Assembly (NCBI RefSeq): GCF_002441855.2
Contig: NZ_CP029487.1
Span: forward strand, 3,038,001 to 3,102,000
Reading direction: 5' to 3'
From: Eubacterium maltosivorans
GTDB taxonomy: Bacteria; Bacillota; Clostridia; Eubacteriales; Eubacteriaceae
DNA: 64,000 nucleotides
Shown here: positions 1 to 9,800 of the stretch, in pieces
Numbering within the stretch: position 1 is the first letter of the stretch
Layout of the letters: every line of letters starts with the position of its first letter
Notes under the pieces: model-generated
The model's input: the letters and a program-made list of their open reading frames with translations, nothing else
Databases searched by the model: none
Told to the model about the DNA's origin: nothing
Program-made: the position numbers and the translations under genes

Positions 1-969
1 TTGAAAAAAGGCTATTTATATATTGTCATTGCGACGTTGTTTTTCAGTTCAATGGAGATCGCCCTCAAAAGTGTTTCAGGCCAGTTCAACGCTGTGCAGA
101 TGAACCTGACCCGTTTTTTGATCGGCGGTCTTGTTTTAATTCCCTTTGCGTTCAGGACGCTTAAAAAGAAAAATGAACATCTGGATAATAAAAGCCTGCT
201 GCACTTTGCGGGATTGGGCTTTCTGGGGGTGGTGGTCAGCATGACCTTTTATCAGCTGGCTGTGGAAAATGCCAACGCCTCGGTGGTGGCAGTGCTGTTT
301 TCCAGCAACCCGGTGTTTGTGCTGTTTTTCTCAGGCATTATCCTGCACGAGGTGATCAAGAAAAACCATGTAGCGGCCATTGTGCTGGAAATTATTGGAA
401 TCCTGGTGATTGTCAATCCTCTGCACACCGCCCTCAATATCGCGGGAGTGGTCATGGCGATTTTGGCAGCGGTGGCTTTTGCCCTGTATTCGGTCTTTTC
501 TAAAAAGCAATGTAACCGCTACGGCGGCGTGGTGGTGACCTGCGGGAGCTTTTTATTCGCCAGCCTGGAAATGCTGCTGCTCATCGGACTCAGTCATGTG
601 GGCCCGGTGGCGGATATGCTAAGCGGTAGCGGACTTGCTTTATTTGCCAATATTCCACTGCTCACAGGTTATACAGTGTCCAATATCCTTACGATGCTGT
701 ATATCTGTATCGGCGTGACCGGCGGTGGCTATGCTTTTTACTTCATGGCTATCGAAGAAACCTCGGCCAGTACGGCGTCGCTGGTGTTCTTCTTTAAACC
801 GGTGCTGTCGCCTATTTTGGCAGTGCTGATCCTGCACGAAGCGGTGCCGGTCAACATGGTGATTGGTGTGCTGCTGATCCTGGCCGGCTCTCTGGCGAAC
901 CTGCTGCCAGCGTTTGCGCACAGGGAAGAAAAGTCTGTGTCCCTGAGCACAGAGCAGGGCCGTTCCTAG
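1..969 (+). CDS. DMT superfamily (EamA) transporter
   Basis: This 322-residue, very hydrophobic protein has about ten predicted membrane helices in two similar halves, the normal size and layout of EamA/RhaT-type drug/metabolite transporters. The second half has the typical motif around residues 240-270 (GGYAFYFMAIEETSAS, then VFFFKPVLSPILAVLIL). It probably exports a metabolite or amino acid across the cytoplasmic membrane; the substrate cannot be read from sequence. The reading starts with TTG at the first base of the window and the N-terminus fits the family, but an upstream start outside the window cannot be excluded. A strong terminator follows directly, so it ends its transcript. Confidence 0.85.
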   Translation: MKKGYLYIVIATLFFSSMEIALKSVSGQFNAVQMNLTRFLIGGLVLIPFAFRTLKKKNEHLDNKSLLHFAGLGFLGVVVSMTFYQLAVENANASVVAVLFSSNPVFVLFFSGIILHEVIKKNHVAAIVLEIIGILVIVNPLHTALNIAGVVMAILAAVAFALYSVFSKKQCNRYGGVVVTCGSFLFASLEMLLLIGLSHVGPVADMLSGSGLALFANIPLLTGYTVSNILTMLYICIGVTGGGYAFYFMAIEETSASTASLVFFFKPVLSPILAVLILHEAVPVNMVIGVLLILAGSLANLLPAFAHREEKSVSLSTEQGRS

Positions 970-995
970 CCTGTTTTATAAAATCTGAATGTTGA

Positions 996-1035
996 AGCCA
1001 CAGAGAATCCCTTAAAATCTCTGTGGCTTTTTTTG
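996..1035 (+). terminator. Rho-independent terminator
   Basis: An 11-bp stem, AGCCACAGAGA paired with TCTCTGTGGCT, is followed by a run of seven T. It closes the transporter transcript. Confidence 0.9.
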
Positions 1036-1067
1036 TTAAAAATCTGCTTTTTAATTTAGAATTATTC

Positions 1068-1096
1068 TTGACAAGCTTCTTTTATCATGCTAGAAT
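1068..1096 (+). promoter_or_regulatory. Sigma-A promoter of the peroxiredoxin operon
   Basis: TTGACA (1068-1073), a 17-bp spacer, then TAGAAT (1091-1096). It lies 62 bp upstream of the peroxiredoxin start. Confidence 0.85.
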
Positions 1097-1110
1097 ACAC
1101 TCATCAAACA

Positions 1111-1126
1111 GTTAGAAAAAACTAAC
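1111..1126 (+). promoter_or_regulatory. Candidate operator, GTTAG-N6-CTAAC
   Basis: A perfect 5-bp inverted repeat (GTTAG, six A, CTAAC) sits just downstream of the expected transcription start of the peroxiredoxin promoter. This position suits a repressor, plausibly an oxidative-stress regulator. It does not match the classical PerR box, and the cognate protein is unknown. Confidence 0.4.
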
Positions 1127-1157
1127 AAAAATAAATTTAATGAAAAGAGGTATCAAC

Positions 1158-1724
1158 ATGAAAAATTTAATTGGCAAAGAATTGATCGATTTTGAAGTAC
1201 AGGCATATCATGAAGGTGATTTTAAAACCGTCACAAAGGAAGATGTTCTGGGAAAATGGGGCGTGTTCTTCTTTTACCCGGCAGATTTTACTTTTGTGTG
1301 TCCGACAGAGCTGGCGGACGTAGCGGATAATTATGAAGAGTTCAAAAAGATCGGCTGTGAAATCTATTCGGTTTCTGAAGATACCCATTTTGTACATAAA
1401 GCCTGGGCCGACACCACTGATACTATCAAAGGCCTTCCATACCCAATGTTAGGCGACCCGGCCGGTGTGCTGGCAAAATTCTTTGGTGTGCTGGTCAAGG
1501 AAGAAGGACAGGCGCTGCGTGGTACCTTTGTGGTGGACCCAGACGGCGTCATCAAGGTTTACGAAATTCATGACATGGGCATTGGCCGTAATGCTGAGGA
1601 GCTTCTGCGTAAAGTACAGGCCGCTCAGTTTGTAAGAGAACACGGCGATCAGGTCTGCCCTGCTAAATGGAAACCAGGCGAAGACACTCTGACACCAAGC
1701 TTAGACTTAGTCGGTAAGTTGTAA
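1158..1724 (+). CDS. ahpC: Peroxiredoxin, AhpC type (2-Cys)
   Basis: A typical AhpC of 188 residues. The peroxidatic cysteine lies in FTFVCPTEL and the resolving cysteine in the C-terminal motif QVCPAKW, so it is a 2-Cys enzyme that reduces H2O2 and organic peroxides in the cytoplasm. An earlier in-frame ATG at 1140 exists. The start at 1158 is chosen because AGAGG lies 8 bases before it and MKNLIGKE matches family N-termini. The gene is 16 bp upstream of a flavoprotein reductase that should recycle it, and the two form one operon behind the promoter at 1068. Confidence 0.95.
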   Translation: MKNLIGKELIDFEVQAYHEGDFKTVTKEDVLGKWGVFFFYPADFTFVCPTELADVADNYEEFKKIGCEIYSVSEDTHFVHKAWADTTDTIKGLPYPMLGDPAGVLAKFFGVLVKEEGQALRGTFVVDPDGVIKVYEIHDMGIGRNAEELLRKVQAAQFVREHGDQVCPAKWKPGEDTLTPSLDLVGKL

Positions 1725-1740
1725 GAAGCAGGAGGGCGCC

Positions 1741-3408
1741 ATGGATAAGATTTATGACTTGATTATTATCGGCGGCGGTTCCGCCGGACTCTCGGCTGGT
1801 ATCTATGCTGCCCGGGCCATGCTCGACACATTGATAATTGAGAAAAACCAGCCGGGCGGCCAGGCTGTGAATACCGCAGAGGTGGTTAACTATCCTGGTA
1901 TCCGCCGTACCACCGGCCCCAGGCTCATGGATGAAATGCACAAGCATGCCATGGATTTTGGCGCAGAGTTTGCTGTGGCCGAGATTGAGGGGGTGGATTT
2001 TAACGGAGAGGTGAAAGAGCTGCACACCAGCCGTGGCACCTACAAAAGCCGTGCGGTCATCATCGCTACAGGGGCCTCCCCGCGCAAGATCGGCTTTGTC
2101 GGCGAGAAGGAGTATACCGGACGCGGCATTGCCTACTGTGCGACCTGTGACGGCGAGTTCTTCAGCGGCCTTGATATTTTTGTGCTGGGAGGCGGTTTTG
2201 CCGCAGCCGAGGAGGCTGTGTTCCTGACCCGTTACGGCAGAAGCGTGACCATTGTGGTGCGTGAGGATGATTTTACCTGCGCCCAGATGGTGGCAGACAA
2301 GGTTAAGGAGCACCCGGGCATTGAGGTGTGGTACAACACCGAGGTAAAAGAAGTGTCCGGCGATGATTTCCTGAAAAAGGCTGAGTTTTTTAACAATAAG
2401 ACAGGCGCCACCTTTACCTATGAGAGCAAAGACGGCAAGCCCTTTGGTATGTTCGTGTTCGCGGGCTATGAGCCGGCGACCCAGATATTTAAAGATCATG
2501 TAGACATTGACGCTGAGGGCTATATTCCCACCAGTGACCGCATGGAAACCAATGTCCCTGGCGTCTACGCCGCGGGCGACCTGCGGCCAAAGGAGCTGCG
2601 CCAGATCGTCACGGCTGTGGCCGATGGCGCCATTGCAGCCACCGCAGCGGAAAAATACGTGGCGGCAGAGCGGGAACGCCTGGGTCTGGCAGCACCAGAA
2701 CCTAAGGCAGTCAAAACACCGGCAGCACCAGAGCCGGAAGCGGAAGCGCCCCAGGGCGCGGAAGATGGTTTTATCCCGGCAGCCATGAAAGCCCAGCTCA
2801 AGGAAATTTTCGGAAAGCTCGAACGCACCGCGCGGGTGGTGACCATCATCGATCCAGCTGTGCCAAAAACTTTGGAAATGCAGGGCTTCTTAGAGGAAGT
2901 GGCAGCGCTTAACGACCATATCCAGGTCGAGGCCTATAAAAAAGGTGAGGAGCCTGAGCTGGAAGCCGCCATGCATCTCGACAACCTCCCGGTTGCGGCT
3001 CTGTTTGATCCAGAGGGCCAGTATTCCGGCGTCAAATTCACCGGTATCCCCGGCGGACATGAAATGAATTCCTTTGTTCTGGCAGTTTATAACTTTGCCG
3101 GACCGGGCCAGGCAGTGGACGAGGCGCTCGCCAAACGGATTGCGGCCATCGACCATCCTGTCAATGCCCAGATCTGTATCTCTTTGTCCTGTCATTTCTG
3201 CCCAGATGTGGTGGCGGCCTGCCAACGCATCGCTCTAATGAACCCGAACATTCAGGCGGAAATGATCGACACGGCTCTTTTCCCAGAGCTGAAGGAAGAA
3301 TACAAGCTCATGAGCGTGCCAGCCATGATCCTCAACAAACGGGATGTGGTTTTCGGCGCTAAGAAAATGAGCGAAATCGTAGAAATTTTTGAAAATCTGA
3401 AAAACTAA
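1741..3408 (+). CDS. AhpF-like peroxiredoxin reductase, permuted domain order
   Basis: A 555-residue flavoprotein. Residues 1 to about 310 form a thioredoxin-reductase module with the FAD motif GGGSAG (11-16), the redox pair CATC (133-136) and the AAGD motif near 280. A Pro/Ala/Glu-rich linker (about 312-345) leads to a C-terminal tandem thioredoxin-fold region with CHFC at 484-487. That region matches the N-terminal domain of classical AhpF (CHNC), so the domains are in the opposite order to E. coli AhpF. It should pass electrons from NAD(P)H through FAD, CATC and CHFC to the AhpC encoded 16 bp upstream. An AGGAGG site lies 6 bases before the ATG. A palindromic terminator follows. Confidence 0.92.
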   Translation: MDKIYDLIIIGGGSAGLSAGIYAARAMLDTLIIEKNQPGGQAVNTAEVVNYPGIRRTTGPRLMDEMHKHAMDFGAEFAVAEIEGVDFNGEVKELHTSRGTYKSRAVIIATGASPRKIGFVGEKEYTGRGIAYCATCDGEFFSGLDIFVLGGGFAAAEEAVFLTRYGRSVTIVVREDDFTCAQMVADKVKEHPGIEVWYNTEVKEVSGDDFLKKAEFFNNKTGATFTYESKDGKPFGMFVFAGYEPATQIFKDHVDIDAEGYIPTSDRMETNVPGVYAAGDLRPKELRQIVTAVADGAIAATAAEKYVAAERERLGLAAPEPKAVKTPAAPEPEAEAPQGAEDGFIPAAMKAQLKEIFGKLERTARVVTIIDPAVPKTLEMQGFLEEVAALNDHIQVEAYKKGEEPELEAAMHLDNLPVAALFDPEGQYSGVKFTGIPGGHEMNSFVLAVYNFAGPGQAVDEALAKRIAAIDHPVNAQICISLSCHFCPDVVAACQRIALMNPNIQAEMIDTALFPELKEEYKLMSVPAMILNKRDVVFGAKKMSEIVEIFENLKN

Positions 3409-3425
3409 ATCATTAAATCCTCCGT

Positions 3426-3450
3426 AAAGGCGGCCTTCGGGCCGTCTTTT
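3426..3450 (+). terminator. Terminator with GGCC-TTCG-GGCC hairpin
   Basis: AAGGCGGCC, loop TTCG, GGCCGTCTT, then TTT. It ends the peroxiredoxin operon. Confidence 0.8.
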
Positions 3451-3506
3451 AGCGTGTCAAAAAAATTTAGCATAAGAGACGAAGCATTAAAGAGAGGACT
3501 GTTTAG

Positions 3507-3583
3507 TTGAAAGTGGAAAGTTCATGAAGCAAATCTGCCAAAAGCAGATTTAATTGAATACGGCCTTCGGGCCGTCTTTTTTT
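3507..3583 (-). repeat. Small dispersed intergenic element, copy 1
   Basis: Read on the minus strand this contains three parts: a GGCC-N4-GGCC hairpin (3560-3577), an AAATCTGC-N5-GCAGATTT hairpin (3531-3551) and a CTTTCCACTTTCAAC tract (3507-3521). The same three parts occur in the same order on the plus strand at 26197-26288, with matching linker sequence such as TCAATNAAAT and AATTTGC. The rest of 3409-3853 holds no recognised gene. 3591-3853 is an AT-rich leader to the adhesin in which I see no convincing sigma-A promoter. Confidence 0.6.
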
Positions 3584-3853
3584 GTAAAGAAAACGACTTG
3601 CTGTGCAAGCGGCAAGGCAGGCTTAAGCACGGGCAGAAAAACGTTTGTCAGGGACATAACAGAGGAAAATTTGGCGGCCGTATCGTTTTCTGAAAGCGCT
3701 TGAATTTTAAACGCGCAACTTCAGTAATAAAACGACAGAAATGGTAAAAAAAGTGAAAAGGTATTTTGAGTTTGTTAGACTTATTATAAAGGTAATCAAT
3801 AGTGGCGATTTGGCGCTTGCCACAAATATAAAGAAAATAAAAAGGTAGAAAAA

Positions 3854-6800
3854 ATGAGAGAGAAGAGTAAAAAAACCATCAAAACAAGGCTTCTGGCCCT
3901 ACTTCTGGTTTTCTGCATGACATGCCAGATGGTTTCGTATAGCCCGGGGAACGTGGTACGGGCTGAAGGGGAGGACAGCGGAGTAAGTGAAGTCCTGGAC
4001 GATGGAGGGCTTAGTCTGCCCGAAAACATCACGGAAGCCGGTCTGGAAAACTCTGCCGAGGAGTCTGAAACCGTTATTCCCGAGGAGGAAACCCCGCAGC
4101 CAACCGACTGGACTGCGCAGACCGACAGTCTGCGGCTGACCCTGGCGGGTATGAGCTATCAGAAAGGCGATGAAGAACCCGTTGATCTCAACGCTGAGGA
4201 AAACAAATGGGATTTGTCTGCCCTCAACCCCGAGGAAGCCGGACGGCTCACCTTTAAATGGCAGTACGCGTTTGCAGAAGGCACGGCGCTGAACAGCGGC
4301 GATACCTTCAGCCTTGGCATGCCCAAAAACGCTGAGGGAAAAGCCGTTGTCGAGCTTAAGGACACCGAAGCTCCCGTTGCCCTGACCGATGAAAAGGATA
4401 ATGAGCTTGGCAGCTATGAAATAGAGGACAATATTGTTACCGTTACCCTGAACGAGACAGCCGCGGGGAGCACCGAAGCCGTGAGCGGCGTTCTTGAGCT
4501 GAGCGGCGTCCTGAACGCCGAAGCCCTGAAGAATGGCGAAACCACAGACGCAGCCCTTGCGCCCCAGGGCGAAGCCGGTGAGCAGTGGCAGTTTACGCTG
4601 CCCGGAAAAGCCGCGGCAGAACCCGTCCCAGAGCCTGCGCCAACCGCCGAAGCCGAACCGGAAAAAGAAAATCCGGTGATGAATGGGTTAAAGGCCTTGT
4701 TTGGGGTGCAGCCGAGAACAGCGGCGCAGACAGGGCCGCAGGATGTGACGGATAATGAAAATGATTTGAAATTGGACATTGCTTATATTGATTACATTTC
4801 CCCTGATGGTATTACCCAGTCCTTTTCACCTGAAGGAGCTCCGCCGACTATTGATATGTCGAAAGTCAAGTATGAAGTAGGCGGTTATTTTAACATGGGC
4901 GTCAATTTCAAATTTTTAAATTTAAAACCCGGCGATACAAATCGTTCCATCAAAGGCGGAGACTATTTTATTTATGATATTTCAAAATATTTTAGCATCA
5001 ATGATGAAAGCATCATTGATAAGGACCAGACTCTTGCCCAAGGGGGAACAGACATTGCTAATTATGTGATTACAAAAAAAGAGGATGGCAGTTATGAGCT
5101 AAGGGTTACCTTTACCGACATTGTCGCCAATGGAAATTATACCACCATCGAAGGAAATATTGCAGTAGGTTTACAGCTAGCAGACCGTGGAAATGATAAT
5201 GGAAATCCTGTTACGATACCTTTGGACATTCAGGGAACGCCGAATCCCGACTCTGTCATAACACTTCCGCCTAAAACACCATTGATTGACGGCATAAAAA
5301 AAAGCGGCATTTATGATCCGGAAACGGGTGAAGTGGTTTGGCAGTTAGCTGTCGGTACATCGGAAAAAAGTGCTGGTGCCAGTCTTGCAGACGTTAAAAT
5401 CATTGAAAAGTTTCCTGCTGGTCTGGCATTGGCCGATAAAGTCAGTGGAACGCTGGAAGATGGCACTCCGTTGGAGTTTAGCAAGCAATCTGACGGAACT
5501 TACGCCTTTACATTTTGGAAAACAGACGATACTAAGACAGCGCCGAAGGCCCCGGCGACTATCACGGTCAGGACAAATGTGGCAGACAGTGTTTATGAAC
5601 AATTAAAAGATAACACGGGAGCGGCCAGCGCAACTTTGACCAATGATGTTGAGATCGCTATGGATGATGGTGCTGGGATTAATCTTGGTGGGAACAGAAC
5701 CGCCAGTGCGCCGGCCACTATCTATAAATCCGGTATCGAAAAGCATGGCGTACAAATCGGCAGTGATACCATCAAATGGTATATTACCATCAACGATACC
5801 GGAGACGGAAACCCGAGAAATAATATTTATCAGGCTATAGTAACCGACAAACTCTCTTCGGGTTTACAGTTTGATCCTTCAGGAACTGTTACGATCACCA
5901 ATATTGATAAAAATCAGGCCGTCGGTTTTACGTATTGGAATGGTATTGGTGAGGAACCGCAAAAGAACTACTATACTTACACGGCGCCTGTTTCAGATGC
6001 TGAGGGAGGCAAGATCGTCTGGTATTTTAAAAATCCGGAAACCCTTAAAAACGCTTATCAAATTGAATTTGATACAAAAGTAGAACTGCCAGATAAAGAT
6101 GTAGATTACGACCCGGATAATATGCCGGAAAGCTTAAAAAATGAAGCTTATATGACCGCCAGCTGGCTCCATGGTACGAAGCCTGGGACAAGTATTGAGT
6201 ATGGTTTTGGCCCTATCGGTTCAGACTTTAATGTGGCTTATGTGGATAAAAGCGTACAAGCAGACCAGAAAACCGGTCTTATCGACTGGACCATCCACCC
6301 CAGCACGCATCTGCCGTCGGAACATTTGAACGGCACTAATGACAGCGCAGTACTTACCGATAGAATTACAATGGAAGATCAGGATTTTCAGACAGGGACT
6401 CTAAAAGTTTATAATGAAAGCAATAAGGAATTGGCAGAAATGGACGGCGTGAAGATAATAGAGCCTTCTATTATAAATGGCAATCAATTTACGCTCACCA
6501 TCACGGGCACAAGCCTAAAAAATTTGAATAATCTGACCATAAAATATCAGACTAAGGCTAAAAATTATTTCAAAGAAAATTATACCAATCATAAATACGC
6601 CAATACTGTTGATCTAGAAGTGCATGACGGCAATACAGTTTTTAAAAGTAAAGACAGCGCTGAAGTTACCTTCCCCAATAATTTCCTGAAAAAAACTACT
6701 GCATACGAGGATACCACCGGAACAATGATTTATACTATTCTGGTGAATGACAGCAAGATGAGCATGGATAAGCTCTCTGTCACCGACAATTTAAATGCTT

Positions 6801-9800
6801 TGGTCACAACCATTACAAAAGGGGATGGAACATCAACAGAGATCACAGGCCTGAACAAAGATGGCACAAATATTTGGACTGTTGGATCTCCGACAGATAC
6901 CACCATTAAAGTAGATGGAACAGATAAAACTTTGTCAGATGCTGATGTAACACTTGAAAATAAAAATGGAATCATCACGCTGAATAAAGAAAGTTTAACG
7001 AGTTCATCCTACCAATTTGACATTAAATTAAAACTGACCGACGAGGCAAAGAAGAAATATCTCGGCGCGGCGGACTGCAGCGTCAGCACAAAAAACACTG
7101 TTACCGCAAAGACACCTCAATTTAATGAGGACAATGGTTTTTCGGTAGAATCCATTGGAAACGGACAGGGACAGATCATTGAAAACAAGCTGGCGGACAA
7201 AAAGAACATTACAGCAGAAGGTGTTAAAGGAAAATATGACTGGCAGATTGTTATTAACCCCAACGCTGTGCAACTAGTAAAGGAGGATGGCAACGACGCT
7301 ACCACAGCGGTGATTCAGGATACCATTCCAACAGGTATGGAGTTTGACATCGCCTCGTTGGTTTTAGAAAAAAAAGAAAATGGAAGTTACAGTTCTGTAA
7401 GCTTAGATAAAACAAAAGACATTGCCATCAAAATGGAAGGCGGCAGTACAGTTTTACAGATTACTCTCCCAGATACCAAATCTGCGTATAAGCTAAAATA
7501 CACCACCAATATTGTTGCGCCTATCAATAGCGGAAAAGTTACTAACAAGGCCGAGCTAATTGTAGACGGAAAGACCTCCAGTAGTTCCAACCAGGAATCC
7601 AGTGCAGATAGAAGTTCTTGGGCGCATTTGGAAGGCTTTGCCAGCTATACCTTTGTCAAATACGACGCTACCGCAGGAATAACCTTCCCGCTGCAGAATG
7701 CCAAGTTTGGTCTGTATACGGAGAGCAACTGCAGCACACTCAAAAACATCTATGTCTCCGATGAAAATGGAAATGTTCAGTTCTTTGGACTGCAGCCAGG
7801 TGAAACCTATTACGCAAAAGAGCTGGAAGCTCCGCAAGGGTATCAGCTGGATGCAAGTGTTAAAACAGTTAGTATCGAAGCAGATAAAGGTGGGCAGACA
7901 GTTGACTCTGATCCTGTAAAAAATGACCGTAACGCCGGCGGTGTGATGGAAATTGTAAAGCAGTTTAATCAAGCAGACAACAATCAATTTACAGATAAAA
8001 ATTTACAGTCCACCTTCGAGCTGTATCTGTATCCCTTTGCTGAAAAAGGAGACACCGCCAAAAAAACCAAGGTATTTGTAACGGCTAATGGTGGAGGATA
8101 TTCCTACACCGGAACTGAAATGGGCGGCACGGCAGACAATAGTATTGCAATTCAAAACGCCGAAGATGGCCACCTGAAAATTGAGGATCTCCCATGGGGA
8201 ACTTATGGATTAATCGAAAAGGAAGCGGCTGATGGCTTTGTCACCGACGCAACTGAAAGAAAGTTCGTTGTGACAGAAAAAACAGGCAGCACCCCAAATT
8301 TTGAAACAAAATATGGAGAAGGTTTTAATAAAACGAGTGGTGAGTTGGATCCTGTAATTAACGGTTCAACAAAAATCTTCATTGGAAAGAAAGACGAAAA
8401 AGGCAAGTTTTTATCCGGCGCGCATTTAGTGATTGCAACAGAAGCGGTTACTGAACAAACCAGTGATAAAATTGTTAAAAATCCGATTGATAATTTGCCA
8501 TATAAGTGGATTTCAGCGGGAGAGGTTAAAGAAATCACAAACCTTCCTGCAGGTACTTACTATCTCTGCGAGATTGACGCGCCGGGAAGTGTAACAACCG
8601 TTGGTAAAGCAAACGCCATTCTATTTACGCTAAAACAAGATGGTAAGCTGACAACCGGCGAGGGTATTACAGAAGATACCATTACCATGGTTGACAAAAC
8701 TAACAAAATTACCATCAAAAAGCTGGACCAGCTGGACAGCCGTGTACCGGGGGCGACCATCGAACTTCAGGAAAAAAAGGATGACGATAGTTATGCTGTT
8801 CCGAATGCTCATAATGAAAGTAATGGTAGCGACAACGAGTGCTGGGTTCGCACCACAGATGCAGATAACGATCTTGTTTTTGAAGGCCTGCAGCGTAATA
8901 AAGAATATAAAATTGTCGAAACTGGCACTGCCCCCAGCGGCTACCTGTCAGCTAAGGAAATCACCTTTACCATGGGTGATGACAATAGTGTAAAAAATGT
9001 AGTGCTGAATAATACGGGCATGGAGAGTGCGCCAGATAATTATAAGAATATTAACAACGGCACTACTTTCACTCTTCGGGATGAACGGATTTTAGGCCAT
9101 GTCGAGTTCCTAAAACTAGACAAAAATAAAGATGAAAAAGGCAATCAAAAACCACTTGCAGGGGTCACCTTCGATTTATATGAAGATGTAAATAAAGATG
9201 GTAAGTACGATAATGGAGATAAAAAGATCAATAAGGATAATGATCACTTTGTTTCCGCCCCAGATGGTAAGGTAACGACAGTTGGTAGCGGCTTAATTAA
9301 CCCGCAGACAGGAATGGAATTTTTAAATGGCATACTTGAGGGAACATATTATTTTAAAGAGGTTGAAACGCTTCACGATTATGTCCAGCCGGAAGATTTG
9401 ATTACAGCGTCTGTGAAAATTACAGAAGGTAACCGATATACTTGGACAACGGTTGGAAGCAATACAGAATATTTTGTCAATAAGCTACTCTCGATTACCA
9501 ACATGCCAATTAAATGCGACGTAACCCTGGAAAAAACTGATGTGGAAACTGGAGCTGCAGTCAATGGTGCGGTATACGGGCTTTATACAGATGAAGATTG
9601 TACAACATTAGCCCAAGGCGGCCCTGCCAATGCTAAAAAAGACAGAACAGCCACCACGCTGAAAAAAGACGAATCAATTCAATGGACGGATTCGAACAGC
9701 ACCACTTACACACATCAAATGACGGCAGAAGGTCAGGCATGGTTCTGCGATGTGGGCAGAGGAACGTACTGGATTAAGGAAATCACACCAGCGCCGGGCT

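Noticed and set aside
3591-3853. Riboswitch (for example cyclic-di-GMP) in the adhesin leader
   Set aside because: I looked for the conserved cores of the common classes and did not find them. The region is AT-rich without a convincing fold.
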